This document shows, piece after piece, positions 1 to 6,973 of a DNA stretch of 9,317 nucleotides. How positions within the stretch are numbered: the first letter of the stretch is position 1; each line of letters begins with the position of its first letter. Made by a program: the position numbers and the translations under genes. The notes under the pieces were generated by a model. The model saw nothing but the letters and a program-made list of their open reading frames with translations, was not told where the DNA came from and ran no database searches. The stretch comes from Candidatus Thorarchaeota archaeon MP11T_1. Its GTDB lineage: Archaea > Asgardarchaeota > Thorarchaeia > Thorarchaeales > Thorarchaeaceae. The DNA lies in the NCBI GenBank assembly GCA_002825515.1, contig PJET01000170.1:1-9317 (forward strand), read 5' to 3'.

Positions 1-2
1 AA

Positions 3-488
3 CATCAAATCAAGATAAATTTTCCAAACGATTCTAGAAATGAGGTAGCAATTGAAGAATTTGAACAGCTGAAGATTGAACGTATCTTTGAACAGGATCT
101 TTTTCCAGATGCTATTAGTGTAGTAAAAGAGCTCAAGGAAAGAGGACTTGATGTTTTTGTTTCTTCATCCACTTTTCAGCCAACCATTGAAGAGTATTTC
201 AAGCAGCGTGAAATAATTAGCCTATTCAAAGGCATATTGGGATATAGACCAGGATTTGAAAAAGGAAAACATCACTTCAACTATATTCATGATAAGTTCA
301 AAATAAGCTTCTATGACATGGTATTTGTCGGAGATTCTTTGAAGGATTTTGAAAGAACTAGAGGAATCTGTGACTTCATTGGACTTGTTGGACTCTTTAA
401 CGAACAAGACTTCAGAAATATAGGACATCAAGACTATGTGGTAGGTAGTCTCACAGAAGTATTGGATATCGTGAGTTACCAAGCCTAA
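3..488 (+). CDS. HAD-family phosphatase, C-terminal part (5' end outside window)
   Basis: The frame is open from the left edge to a TAA at 486-488, so about 161 residues are seen and the N terminus is missing. This is the HAD core of a phosphoglycolate-phosphatase-like hydrolase: a hydrophobic strand ending in SSST (motif II Ser/Thr, near 160-171), a basic KGK segment near 260-268 as the likely motif III lysine, and the strand FVGDSLKD, whose two acidic residues at 333 and 345 fit motif IV (GDxxxD) that binds Mg2+. The catalytic DxD motif I is expected upstream of the window. An internal ATG at 237 is not a believable start, because it would remove motif II. The gene converges on nadA with 44 bp between stops. 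The substrate cannot be named: HAD phosphatases are poorly predictable without motif I and the cap domain. Confidence 0.8.
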   Translation, partial: HQIKINFPNDSRNEVAIEEFEQLKIERIFEQDLFPDAISVVKELKERGLDVFVSSSTFQPTIEEYFKQREIISLFKGILGYRPGFEKGKHHFNYIHDKFKISFYDMVFVGDSLKDFERTRGICDFIGLVGLFNEQDFRNIGHQDYVVGSLTEVLDIVSYQA

Positions 489-532
489 TATTATTGGATT
501 CGAAAAAATTGAGTAAAGAGATTTAACTGAGG

Positions 533-1498
533 TTACGATTCTGCTTTCACTGCTACAGCGGGTCCTTGACCCTTAACCTTGTTCATCCTTTCAAGTACTT
601 CCCTGATGTGGGGAGCAGAATAATCTGGAACTGTTACAAGATTTGCCTCAGGTAGATTCTCAAGGACATCAAGTATCTTTTCCAACGTGTGTTTCTTCAT
701 CTGACGACAGATTGCACCCTCATAAAGCGGAATGATTGTTTTCTCTGGATGCTGCTTCTGAAGCTGATGAACCATTCCTAACTCAGTAGCAATGATGAAT
801 GTCTTTGCATCTGATTCTGCAACAATACGAGCCATCATACCTGTCGAGCCAATCATATCAGCAGCTTCTTGAACTTCTATTGGGCATTCGGGGTGTGCAA
901 TGGCTATTGCATCAGGATATTTTTCCTTGAGTTCGATTAGCATGCTTAGATCAAACATGTTATGAACATAGCAGCGGCCTCGAGGGTCTATGTCAATTAT
1001 TTTCACATTAGTGTGTCTTCGAACATACTCAGCCAGATTTGCATCAGGACCAAAGAGAACTGTATCAGCTCCAAGAGATTCCACCACCTCTACAGCGCTA
1101 CCTGAAGTACAGATGAGATCAGTTTCAGTCTTAGTATCAGCAGTTGTGTTCACATAGACTACAACAGGTGCATCGGGATACTCCTTTTTCTTCTTCCGAA
1201 CAGCATCTGCATCAATGTATGCTGCTAAAGGACAAAGAGCACCAGGATCTGGGATATACACAGGTACGGTTGGTGAGAGTACTGCAGCCATTTCAGCCAT
1301 AAATCGTACTCCAGCGAATATTATCATGTCATATCCATGACTCTCCGAAGATTTCCGAGCGAGCTGTAAAGAGTCTCCTACATAATCAGCAATCTCTTGA
1401 ATCTCGATAATCTGGTAGTTATGCGCAAGAATGAGTGCTTTTCGTTCCCTCTTTAGTGTGAGGATTTTTTCCTGTAGGGCTTTACAGTCGTTTGTCAT
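533..1498 (-). CDS. nadA: Quinolinate synthase A
   Basis: Condenses iminoaspartate with dihydroxyacetone phosphate to quinolinate in de novo NAD synthesis, a cytosolic [4Fe-4S] enzyme. From ATG 1498 the protein has 321 residues, normal for NadA. Visible family motifs are AHNYQ (25-29), IADYVGDSLQLA (36-47), FAGVRFMAE (61-69), TSGSAVEVV (131-139), FGPDANLAEYV (149-159), GRCYVH (174-179), HPEC (202-205) and GAICRQMKKHT (261-271). The cluster ligands are probably C89, C176 and C264; their spacing of 87 and 88 closely matches the three ligands of the archaeal and E. coli enzymes. The frame stays open upstream to 2122, but that extension has no NadA similarity and lies over the opposite gene. GGTG at 1505-1508, six bases before the ATG, is an adequate ribosome site. 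No nadB or nadC is in view. It is divergent from an NAD-kinase-fold/wHTH gene that may control it. Confidence 0.96.
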   Translation of the reverse strand: MTNDCKALQEKILTLKRERKALILAHNYQIIEIQEIADYVGDSLQLARKSSESHGYDMIIFAGVRFMAEMAAVLSPTVPVYIPDPGALCPLAAYIDADAVRKKKKEYPDAPVVVYVNTTADTKTETDLICTSGSAVEVVESLGADTVLFGPDANLAEYVRRHTNVKIIDIDPRGRCYVHNMFDLSMLIELKEKYPDAIAIAHPECPIEVQEAADMIGSTGMMARIVAESDAKTFIIATELGMVHQLQKQHPEKTIIPLYEGAICRQMKKHTLEKILDVLENLPEANLVTVPDYSAPHIREVLERMNKVKGQGPAVAVKAES

Positions 1499-1531
1499 CA
1501 AGGGCACCGCATGAAAGCTCTTTGTCAATGC

Positions 1532-1542
1532 TTTTAATAAAA
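1532..1542 (-). promoter_or_regulatory. Candidate TATA box of nadA
   Basis: On the minus strand the sequence reads TTTTATTAAAA, the most AT-rich, TATA-like stretch in the divergent region. Its centre is about 39 bp before the nadA ATG, so with the usual archaeal TATA-to-start distance of about 25 bp the transcript would start near 1511 with a leader of about 13 nt. This is inferred from sequence alone. Confidence 0.45.
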
Positions 1543-1545
1543 TTC

Positions 1546-1561
1546 CAATCGGCAACGATTG
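1546..1561. promoter_or_regulatory. Perfect dyad, candidate operator 1
   Basis: A perfect inverted repeat: CAATCG, spacer GCAA, CGATTG. It lies directly upstream of the candidate nadA TATA box, over the place where the BRE element would be, so a bound protein could block or help TFB/TBP there. The centre holds GGCAAC (1551-1556), also found in the second dyad 29 bp away. The dyad pattern is seen directly; its role as an operator is inference. Confidence 0.45.
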
Positions 1562-1572
1562 ACGAACCTCAT

Positions 1573-1591
1573 GCAAAATGGCAACTTTTGC
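1573..1591. promoter_or_regulatory. Perfect-arm dyad, candidate operator 2
   Basis: An inverted repeat with arms GCAAAA (1573-1578) and TTTTGC (1586-1591) around a 7-base centre. The core GGCAAC at 1580-1585 is the same as in the dyad at 1546-1561, 29 bp away, nearly three helical turns. Both dyads lie between the two divergent candidate TATA boxes, a good place for a regulator acting on both genes. Confidence 0.42.
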
Positions 1592-1606
1592 CTCTCTCTC
1601 AGTGTC

Positions 1607-1614
1607 ATTTAAGT
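1607..1614 (+). promoter_or_regulatory. Candidate TATA box of the NAD-kinase-like/wHTH gene
   Basis: ATTTAAGT is the best TATA-like octamer on the plus strand before this gene. A start about 25 bp downstream, near 1636, would place the GGAGG at 1652-1656 in a short leader. It is only a partial match to the archaeal TATA consensus. Confidence 0.3.
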
Positions 1615-1651
1615 GCAGGTTGCTATCAATAGAAGATTTGAGTGAGTGAAC

Positions 1652-1656
1652 GGAGG
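1652..1656 (+). promoter_or_regulatory. Strong Shine-Dalgarno GGAGG before the NAD-kinase-like gene
   Basis: GGAGG is the best ribosome-site match in the divergent region. It is followed three bases later by ATG 1660, which is out of frame with the NAD-kinase-like protein and meets a TAG after 15 codons. The TTG at 1689, in frame, is 32 bases away, too far for this site to serve it. The site therefore argues that the true start lies near 1660 and that one base is missing or shifted between 1663 and 1668. Confidence 0.45.
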
Positions 1657-1688
1657 CAAATGGAACGAAAGTTGGTGTCGCGTCTGGT

Positions 1689-2717
1689 TTGGAAGCTAGT
1701 ATGTTAGAGGACACCAGATATGTCTTGGATATCCTTGAAAAAAATGGTGTAGATCTCGTTGTTGAGGATAAACTGTCTGAATTTATGAAAGGTGCAAATG
1801 GAATACCAATTCGAAAAATGGAGGTTGATGTTCTAATCATAGTTGGTTCTGATAGATTTCTTCTTAGGAAACTTCTAGACCTTAGACAAACAACTATTCC
1901 AATACTACCTCTTTCGTCAAAAGGGCAACCAGACTTCCTCTTTGAAATATCAGCCACTAATTTCGATGGTGTGATTGGAGACCTTCTAGAGAATAATTGG
2001 AAAAAGGAAGAGCATAGGCGTCTCGTTGCGGAAATCTCTGGAAAAGAAACACCACCACTGCTAAACGACATTGGTATTTTTGCGCGTAGAAGTGCTACAC
2101 TCATTCGATATTCTTTGCTCATTGATGATGAACATTTTTGGAAAGACGGCAGTGACGGACTGATAATTGCTACTCCAACAGGGAGTACAGCTTATTCCCT
2201 CAGCGTAGGTGGTCCAGTAATTTTAACATCCTCACCAGTTTTTTCGATTATTCCTGTGAATAGTGTAAATCCAGCAAGGAGACCCCTTGTTCTCTCAGAT
2301 GAAATGAAGATAGAATTAAGAGATTTGACCAGTTCCGTAGCGATTGAAGCAGTTCTTGATGGACAAATAAGGAGAAAGGTGGATAGCCATCCTGTAATAA
2401 TTAGAAGATCTGAATCTAGTGTTATGTTTGTCAAGTTTTCGGAGGAACGTGTTGATGAACTACGGGGCAAACTTTTGCGAAAGACTGAAACTGCAGAAGA
2501 TGTAGCTCATGAGATGCCACCTAGTGCGAAACTTGTGTTCAAAGTATTAGAATATCGAGGACAACTAAGTCAAAAGGAAATAATAGAGGAAACCATGCTC
2601 CCTCCACGGACTGTAAGATACGCGCTCTCTCTTCTGATGAGCGAAGGACTTGTCAAGAAAAAACTCTCATTGAGAGATAGCAGACAGGGTTTCTATCATG
2701 TTACCAATAAAGCCTAA
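1689..2717 (+). CDS. Divergent NAD-kinase-fold protein fused to C-terminal winged helix; possible NAD-responsive regulator
   Basis: From the TTG at 1689 the protein has 342 residues. Residues 1-250 follow the NAD kinase fold: VDVLIIVGSDRFLL (46-59) aligns with the GGDGT strand, LND (125-127) with the LNE motif, DGLIIATPTGSTAYSLS (156-172) with GGP (174-176) is the intact NAD-binding core, and PVNSVNPARRPLV (189-201) aligns with the PICPH-type segment. But GGDGT reads GSDRF: the presumed catalytic Asp (D55) stays, while the phosphate-binding glycines and Thr are lost, so ATP use is doubtful. Residues about 276-342 form a winged helix, with a recognition helix around LPPRTVRYALSLL (304-316), as in archaeal MarR/TrmB-like regulators. 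The gene is divergent from nadA and 45 bp before a beta-CASP gene. The first beta strand (KVGVASG) is encoded before the TTG, in frame but with no start codon, so the 5' end is damaged or misread. An odd but active kinase remains possible. Confidence 0.75.
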   Translation: MEASMLEDTRYVLDILEKNGVDLVVEDKLSEFMKGANGIPIRKMEVDVLIIVGSDRFLLRKLLDLRQTTIPILPLSSKGQPDFLFEISATNFDGVIGDLLENNWKKEEHRRLVAEISGKETPPLLNDIGIFARRSATLIRYSLLIDDEHFWKDGSDGLIIATPTGSTAYSLSVGGPVILTSSPVFSIIPVNSVNPARRPLVLSDEMKIELRDLTSSVAIEAVLDGQIRRKVDSHPVIIRRSESSVMFVKFSEERVDELRGKLLRKTETAEDVAHEMPPSAKLVFKVLEYRGQLSQKEIIEETMLPPRTVRYALSLLMSEGLVKKKLSLRDSRQGFYHVTNKA

Positions 2718-2753
2718 GAAGGGCTCTTACACGCAAAAGCACGCTGAAATCAT

Positions 2754-2758
2754 GTGAT
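2754..2758 (+). promoter_or_regulatory. GTGAT ribosome site that decides the beta-CASP start
   Basis: GTGAT (2754-2758) pairs with the 3' end of archaeal 16S rRNA and sits four bases before ATG 2763. The same five bases include a possible GTG start at 2754, but they work better as ribosome site than as start. The same element precedes the GTPase gene. Confidence 0.5.
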
Positions 2759-2762
2759 TACA

Positions 2763-4901
2763 ATGACTGCGATTAAAGGGATTCCAAAGATCAAAAACAA
2801 AGCAATCATGGAGATTTTCAATCAGGCAATAGCAGACCTCAATCTGGTGAAAAAAGGGGAGAAGATACCAGATGAGAACGGACCATTTGATGAATCAAGA
2901 GAGTTCATTATCTTTGAGATTGCTAAAGTAAATGATATTCCCACAGAAAGTCTTGTAAAAGCTGAAAAAGCAAATTCCTTGTTAATTGAGATGTTCAGAG
3001 ATATCCGTGATAATCCAACTTCATCTGATATCATACAGTCAATGACATTATGTCTGTACGGTTTTCTTCTTGGAAGCTATAACGAGGAGGATTTTAGATA
3101 TATATACAGATACTCATTACGCTACGTCCGTAATCAGAGCCAGATTGAGAGTTGGTTACGTAAGGCTCTAGTGTTTATAGCAGCAACCCGAACTGATTCG
3201 GCCAAAGATGCAATGTTACATGTTAGATGGTGGCTTCGATTTCTTGGAACGCCAGTCTTCAATCCAGCGTTATTTTGTGATGTTGGTGAGCAGGTGGGAG
3301 TGGATATCAAATCAGTTTTGGATTCAGAAGAGTTTAGACTCGTTGATGCAATTACACGACATCCCGAGTATGTTAGAGAAGCTGTTGAAGGGAAACCATT
3401 CAAAGAGGTCATGGATGCATGCAGAGAATGGACGCCAGATGTTTTGCTGTCTGAACTACTTGCGGTAGCGCAAGAGCATGTCTACTCAGAAGCAACGAAC
3501 CTAGTAACGCAGGACATGAGTGTGAATAAGTCAATTGAAGTAATGAAGAAGCATTTTGAAAAGACCAAGTTTCAGAGTCATAAGGATGCAGTTTTACCAG
3601 TAAGACTGCAGAAGCTAAAAAATCCCCCCCCAGGAGAAGCAATTGATCCTGTGATATTTGAGCTGATTCCACAAAAACTCAGAATGGGTTTACTACCCTC
3701 TGTGGCATATTCAAGCAAAACAAAAAGGATTGAAATCATATTTCTAGGAGGACCAGAAATTGGTAGGAGTGGAATTCTGGTCAAAACAGACACTGGAGGC
3801 GTTCTGCTTGATTATGGTTTTTCAGTGTCCAATCATATGATACCGGAATGGGTTCCAGAGCTTGAGATGATTGATACAGTTCTTGTTAGCCATGGTCATC
3901 TAGACCATCTAGGGGGCTTGCCGGTTCTCTTTGATGAGTTCGATGGCAAATGGTGCTCTGTTGGACCGACTGGAGGTATTGCCAAAGCACTCCTACTTGA
4001 TGCGATCAAGGTTGGAACACCATTTCCACCCAGAAGGTTCAACAAGTTAGACATGATTTCTCGATTCAATGAAGATAACATAAAGAAAGTAACAGACAAT
4101 CATGTCCGATTAGAGTTCGGTGTAAGTAGTGAGGTGGGACCGGGGATTGTCGTGACACCTATTGAAGCATGTCATATTCCAGGCAGTGCTGTATTTTCCA
4201 TCGACGTCGAAGGTGTGAAGATTCTATACACCGGAGATTTCAACATGGACGAATCTGTCCTTTTCCCAGGAGCCAATATTCCTACTGACTCGGACTACGT
4301 CATCTTCGATGGTACGTATTGGGGAAGGGAAGATTTTAACCGAAAAAAAGTAAATGACACAATTAGTGACATAGCAACAAATTATGGACCGTTGATAATT
4401 CCAAGTTTCGCTGTTGGTCGTTCACAGGAAATACTCATGATTCTTGAGAATCTAGGTATTACAAAGAATCGTAATGTTATTGTCGCAGGGATGGCAGAAC
4501 ACATAACAAATCTTGTTGGAGTAAAGGGCCACTGGAATAGTATGAAGAAGAATAAGGTGCATCTCGACAAAGATGACGTGCTTGTTGCTGGAGGAGGAAT
4601 GATGGGAGGAGGACTTGCAAGACATCATTTCAACGAGCAGAAACAGAATCCAAAGGCTGCTATTATCTTATGCGGATATCTAGCCCCAAGAACACCTGGT
4701 TGGAACCTACTTCATGGATACGAACCTCATGAATGCAAAATGGAATATGCTAGATTAAGTGCGCACTCTTCGTCAACTAATCTTCAATCCTACATTAACA
4801 CATGTTCTGGAAAGAAGGTCATGGTTCACACTCCAACAGAGATAGCACCCAAGGGCATAATGATTCCTAAATACGGAGAAAGAATCTTGATCAAACCATG
4901 A
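2763..4901 (+). CDS. Beta-CASP metallo-beta-lactamase, RNase-like, with long N-terminal domain
   Basis: From ATG 2763 the protein has 712 residues (715 from GTG 2754). The C-terminal half, from about 325, is a metallo-beta-lactamase with a beta-CASP domain: HGHLDH at 377-382 (motif 2, two-zinc site), H471 in ACHIPGSA (motif 3), D492 in GDFNMD (motif 4), D516 in DGTYW (beta-CASP motif A), PSFAVGRSQEIL after it, GYLAPRTPG, H668 in LSAHSS (motif B) and H689 in MVHTP (motif C). Histidine at motif C is the mark of the RNA-processing branch (CPSF73/aCPSF/RNase J) rather than the DNA-repair branch, so all catalytic residues appear present. It differs from aCPSF1 in its N terminus: residues 1-325 look mostly helical and I recognise neither KH domains nor another family there. 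It follows the NAD-kinase-like gene by 45 bp without an evident promoter, suggesting co-transcription. The substrate is unknown. Confidence 0.88.
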   Translation: MTAIKGIPKIKNKAIMEIFNQAIADLNLVKKGEKIPDENGPFDESREFIIFEIAKVNDIPTESLVKAEKANSLLIEMFRDIRDNPTSSDIIQSMTLCLYGFLLGSYNEEDFRYIYRYSLRYVRNQSQIESWLRKALVFIAATRTDSAKDAMLHVRWWLRFLGTPVFNPALFCDVGEQVGVDIKSVLDSEEFRLVDAITRHPEYVREAVEGKPFKEVMDACREWTPDVLLSELLAVAQEHVYSEATNLVTQDMSVNKSIEVMKKHFEKTKFQSHKDAVLPVRLQKLKNPPPGEAIDPVIFELIPQKLRMGLLPSVAYSSKTKRIEIIFLGGPEIGRSGILVKTDTGGVLLDYGFSVSNHMIPEWVPELEMIDTVLVSHGHLDHLGGLPVLFDEFDGKWCSVGPTGGIAKALLLDAIKVGTPFPPRRFNKLDMISRFNEDNIKKVTDNHVRLEFGVSSEVGPGIVVTPIEACHIPGSAVFSIDVEGVKILYTGDFNMDESVLFPGANIPTDSDYVIFDGTYWGREDFNRKKVNDTISDIATNYGPLIIPSFAVGRSQEILMILENLGITKNRNVIVAGMAEHITNLVGVKGHWNSMKKNKVHLDKDDVLVAGGGMMGGGLARHHFNEQKQNPKAAIILCGYLAPRTPGWNLLHGYEPHECKMEYARLSAHSSSTNLQSYINTCSGKKVMVHTPTEIAPKGIMIPKYGERILIKP
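3624..3631 (+). repeat. C8 homopolymer at the domain junction
   Basis: Eight C in a row encode the NPPPGE linker between the N-terminal domain and the metallo-beta-lactamase domain. It is the longest GC homopolymer I saw in this AT-leaning window. Slippage here would separate the two domains; it could also be a site of assembly error, though the frame is intact. Confidence 0.6.
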
Positions 4902-4903
4902 GT

Positions 4904-6868
4904 TTAAGCAACTACTTCAAGAACTCCATCGAGGACTAGCTTTGTAGCTACAAACTTCATTGCTGGAAGACTAACATTGAGCATACGAACAACATCTTGC
5001 AATGGAAGTGTACCATCACATAGATCGACAAACCTGACAACGACATTTCCATATGCTTTCTGTGTATCCTCATCCACCTGACCTAGTTTCTTTAGATGGC
5101 TTGTGGGATTTATTTCAACCTTAAAGTCAATCCAACCATATTGGTTCATTATCTGAAGGCAACCAAGAACTGTTTCGCGAGGCAAATCTAAACTCCGGAC
5201 AAGACCCCCGATGGTGTCGTTGTTTTCAATCGCACTCTTAACAGCTACTATCGCTTGTCCAACTTCACGGTTCTTGAAAGGTAGAGATTTCCCAGCTTCT
5301 CGTGATCGAACGATGTAGTCAAAGCTGATTGGTTTCACAGGCATTCTTACAAGTACATTGAATATAGAAGGTTCAAATACATCTGCCTTTCCATTCCAAT
5401 TATCCCAAACATCTTGATATTTTTGCTCAATCTCAAACAAGAGTGAAGTCAGAGTGCTTCTCTGTTCATCTTCTTCACTATCATTTGTAACAATGAGGGC
5501 AAGCACAAAATGTTTGGACTTCTCGATCATGACAAGGTTTCCTTCATGTTCGATTGTTTCGAGCGCGTCTGTAGGAGCTCCTTCAACGGATTCAGCATCA
5601 ATTCCACCAAATGAATCAAGCGCGGATATAAGAGACGCAACTGCGTTTGTGTCAATTTCATCATCGGCATACTTAAGGTGGAAAGCAACATCAGGCATTC
5701 CCTCTTTCTGTACAATCAGCAGAAGGTGGAGAATCTTAGGACGGTCATGAACTGCTTTGGTCACAACCTTTTGCGGTGTTGTTTTTTCGATTTCTGTTTC
5801 TACAGCTTCTGCAATTTTAGCTGCTTGAGTGCTTGTTGGGATTGGAGTTTCACTAATGGCTTCAATGCCACTATCAGTATATGGTACGGTCTCAAATCCA
5901 TCACCTGTAGATTCCATAGTTGATGCTGCACCGGCTGTTGGCGATACTCCAGGTTGATCGATCTCCTCAGTTCCTTTTCTAACAGTAATCATCTCACTGA
6001 TTGGCAGGTCAGGAAGAGTGACACCTACAGTCTTTGCAGAAACCTCAAGCATAAGTCGAATAAATTCTTCACGTCTTGACTTATCAGTTGCAACCATTGC
6101 GAAAGTTGGAGCGCCAAGTAAGCGTTTGATCTTCTCTGCTTTCATGGATTCTGGAAGATCTTGTTTGTTGGCTATGATGAATAGTGGAACTGCAGGTGCT
6201 TCCTTTCGTATATTCCGCAAGAGTGACTTTGTCTGCATTACGTTCCTAAAACTTGAATCTGTAATCAGAAAAATAACATCAGTGCCTGAGAAATAGAAAC
6301 TCCAGAGATCTTGAAACACAGCCTGTCCGGCGAAGTCCCACACAGTCACAAGGAAAGTACCAAACTGTATAGTTTCTGATGAGTCTACTGCGACATTGAT
6401 TGTGGGCACATAACCTCCTGGTGCAGGTTCTTTCCCAAATAGTAAACGAAGAAGTGTACTCTTGCCTACACCACCGCTTCCAACGAAACTGACCTTGAAC
6501 CGAGTGAAGATTAGTTCACCGAGAATGTCATCCAGATTGTCTCGGATGTAGCCAATACTATTTCCTCGGAGAGCAGTTGAAACCCGAGAAGCGCCCTCTC
6601 TAACCCGATGCTGGATTACTCGGTCTTCATCACGTCCATCGGTGACAAACATAAGAATCATATCTCCATCAACTGAGCCATGAAAGACCTTATGCTTCTC
6701 AGCGACAAAGACAGGTGTATCTTGAGATAGACCTTCGGTTGAATAGAGGTCCATATAACCAGCCAAGAATTCACGAATATCATCTTCAAGGAAATCAATC
6801 CTCCAAAATCTAGTCCTAACCACAACGTTGCCATCAGCCTTTTCTATCAATAACACGTTGTGTATCAC
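4904..6868 (-). CDS. Multidomain Ras/Arf-like GTPase: longin, G domain, longin, tandem winged helix
   Basis: A 654-residue protein starting at GTG 6868, with GTGAT five bases upstream. Residues 1-100 form a longin-like domain whose start, MIHNVLLIEKADG, recalls adaptin small subunits. Residues 122-285 are a complete small GTPase: P-loop GSGGVGKS (130-137), T156 in VPTIN (G2), DFAGQ (178-182, with Q182 in the place of Ras Gln61), NKQD (234-237, G4) and SAK (277-279, G5). Residues about 290-375 are a low-complexity linker rich in Thr, Ser, Glu and Ala. About 377-495 is a second longin-like domain, followed by two winged-helix-like segments (about 528-590 and 603-654). No membrane segment or lipidation motif is evident. 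The GTPase should bind and hydrolyse GTP. It lies downstream of a degenerate paralogue in the same direction and converges on the beta-CASP gene. Partner and process are not known; such eukaryote-like GTPases are typical of Asgard archaea. Confidence 0.85.
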   Translation of the reverse strand: MIHNVLLIEKADGNVVVRTRFWRIDFLEDDIREFLAGYMDLYSTEGLSQDTPVFVAEKHKVFHGSVDGDMILMFVTDGRDEDRVIQHRVREGASRVSTALRGNSIGYIRDNLDDILGELIFTRFKVSFVGSGGVGKSTLLRLLFGKEPAPGGYVPTINVAVDSSETIQFGTFLVTVWDFAGQAVFQDLWSFYFSGTDVIFLITDSSFRNVMQTKSLLRNIRKEAPAVPLFIIANKQDLPESMKAEKIKRLLGAPTFAMVATDKSRREEFIRLMLEVSAKTVGVTLPDLPISEMITVRKGTEEIDQPGVSPTAGAASTMESTGDGFETVPYTDSGIEAISETPIPTSTQAAKIAEAVETEIEKTTPQKVVTKAVHDRPKILHLLLIVQKEGMPDVAFHLKYADDEIDTNAVASLISALDSFGGIDAESVEGAPTDALETIEHEGNLVMIEKSKHFVLALIVTNDSEEDEQRSTLTSLLFEIEQKYQDVWDNWNGKADVFEPSIFNVLVRMPVKPISFDYIVRSREAGKSLPFKNREVGQAIVAVKSAIENNDTIGGLVRSLDLPRETVLGCLQIMNQYGWIDFKVEINPTSHLKKLGQVDEDTQKAYGNVVVRFVDLCDGTLPLQDVVRMLNVSLPAMKFVATKLVLDGVLEVVA

Positions 6869-6973
6869 TGGTTATCACACTCTATCCATTATTTTGTTAT
6901 TTCGTTAGGAGTTATCTACTTTTCCTGCATTTTTCATATTTTCTTCTATCTATGAACCTTATGTGTGCGTGCA
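6869..6973 (-). other. Spacer between pseudo-GTPase and GTPase genes, with weak promoter candidate
   Basis: 105 bp, strongly A-rich on the coding (minus) strand. AAAATATG at 6937-6944 could be a TATA element giving a start near 6915 and a leader of about 47 nt, so the GTPase may have its own promoter besides read-through. GTGAT at 6874-6878 is its ribosome site. No clear terminator (T run) follows the upstream stop on the coding strand. Confidence 0.35.

Noticed and set aside
222..482. Minus-strand open frame over the HAD gene
   Set aside because: It is antisense to conserved HAD motifs and shows no recognisable protein features.
1660..1707. Short leader peptide from ATG 1660 (15 codons)
   Set aside because: It has a good GGAGG nearby but the peptide has no attenuator-like features; a one-base shift at the 5' end of the NAD-kinase-like gene explains it better.
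1499..2122. In-frame upstream extension of nadA to 2122
   Set aside because: The extra 208 residues show no NadA similarity, are rich in Ser/Arg/Phe as expected of an antisense frame, and lie over the NAD-kinase-like gene, whose plus-strand frame carries conserved motifs.
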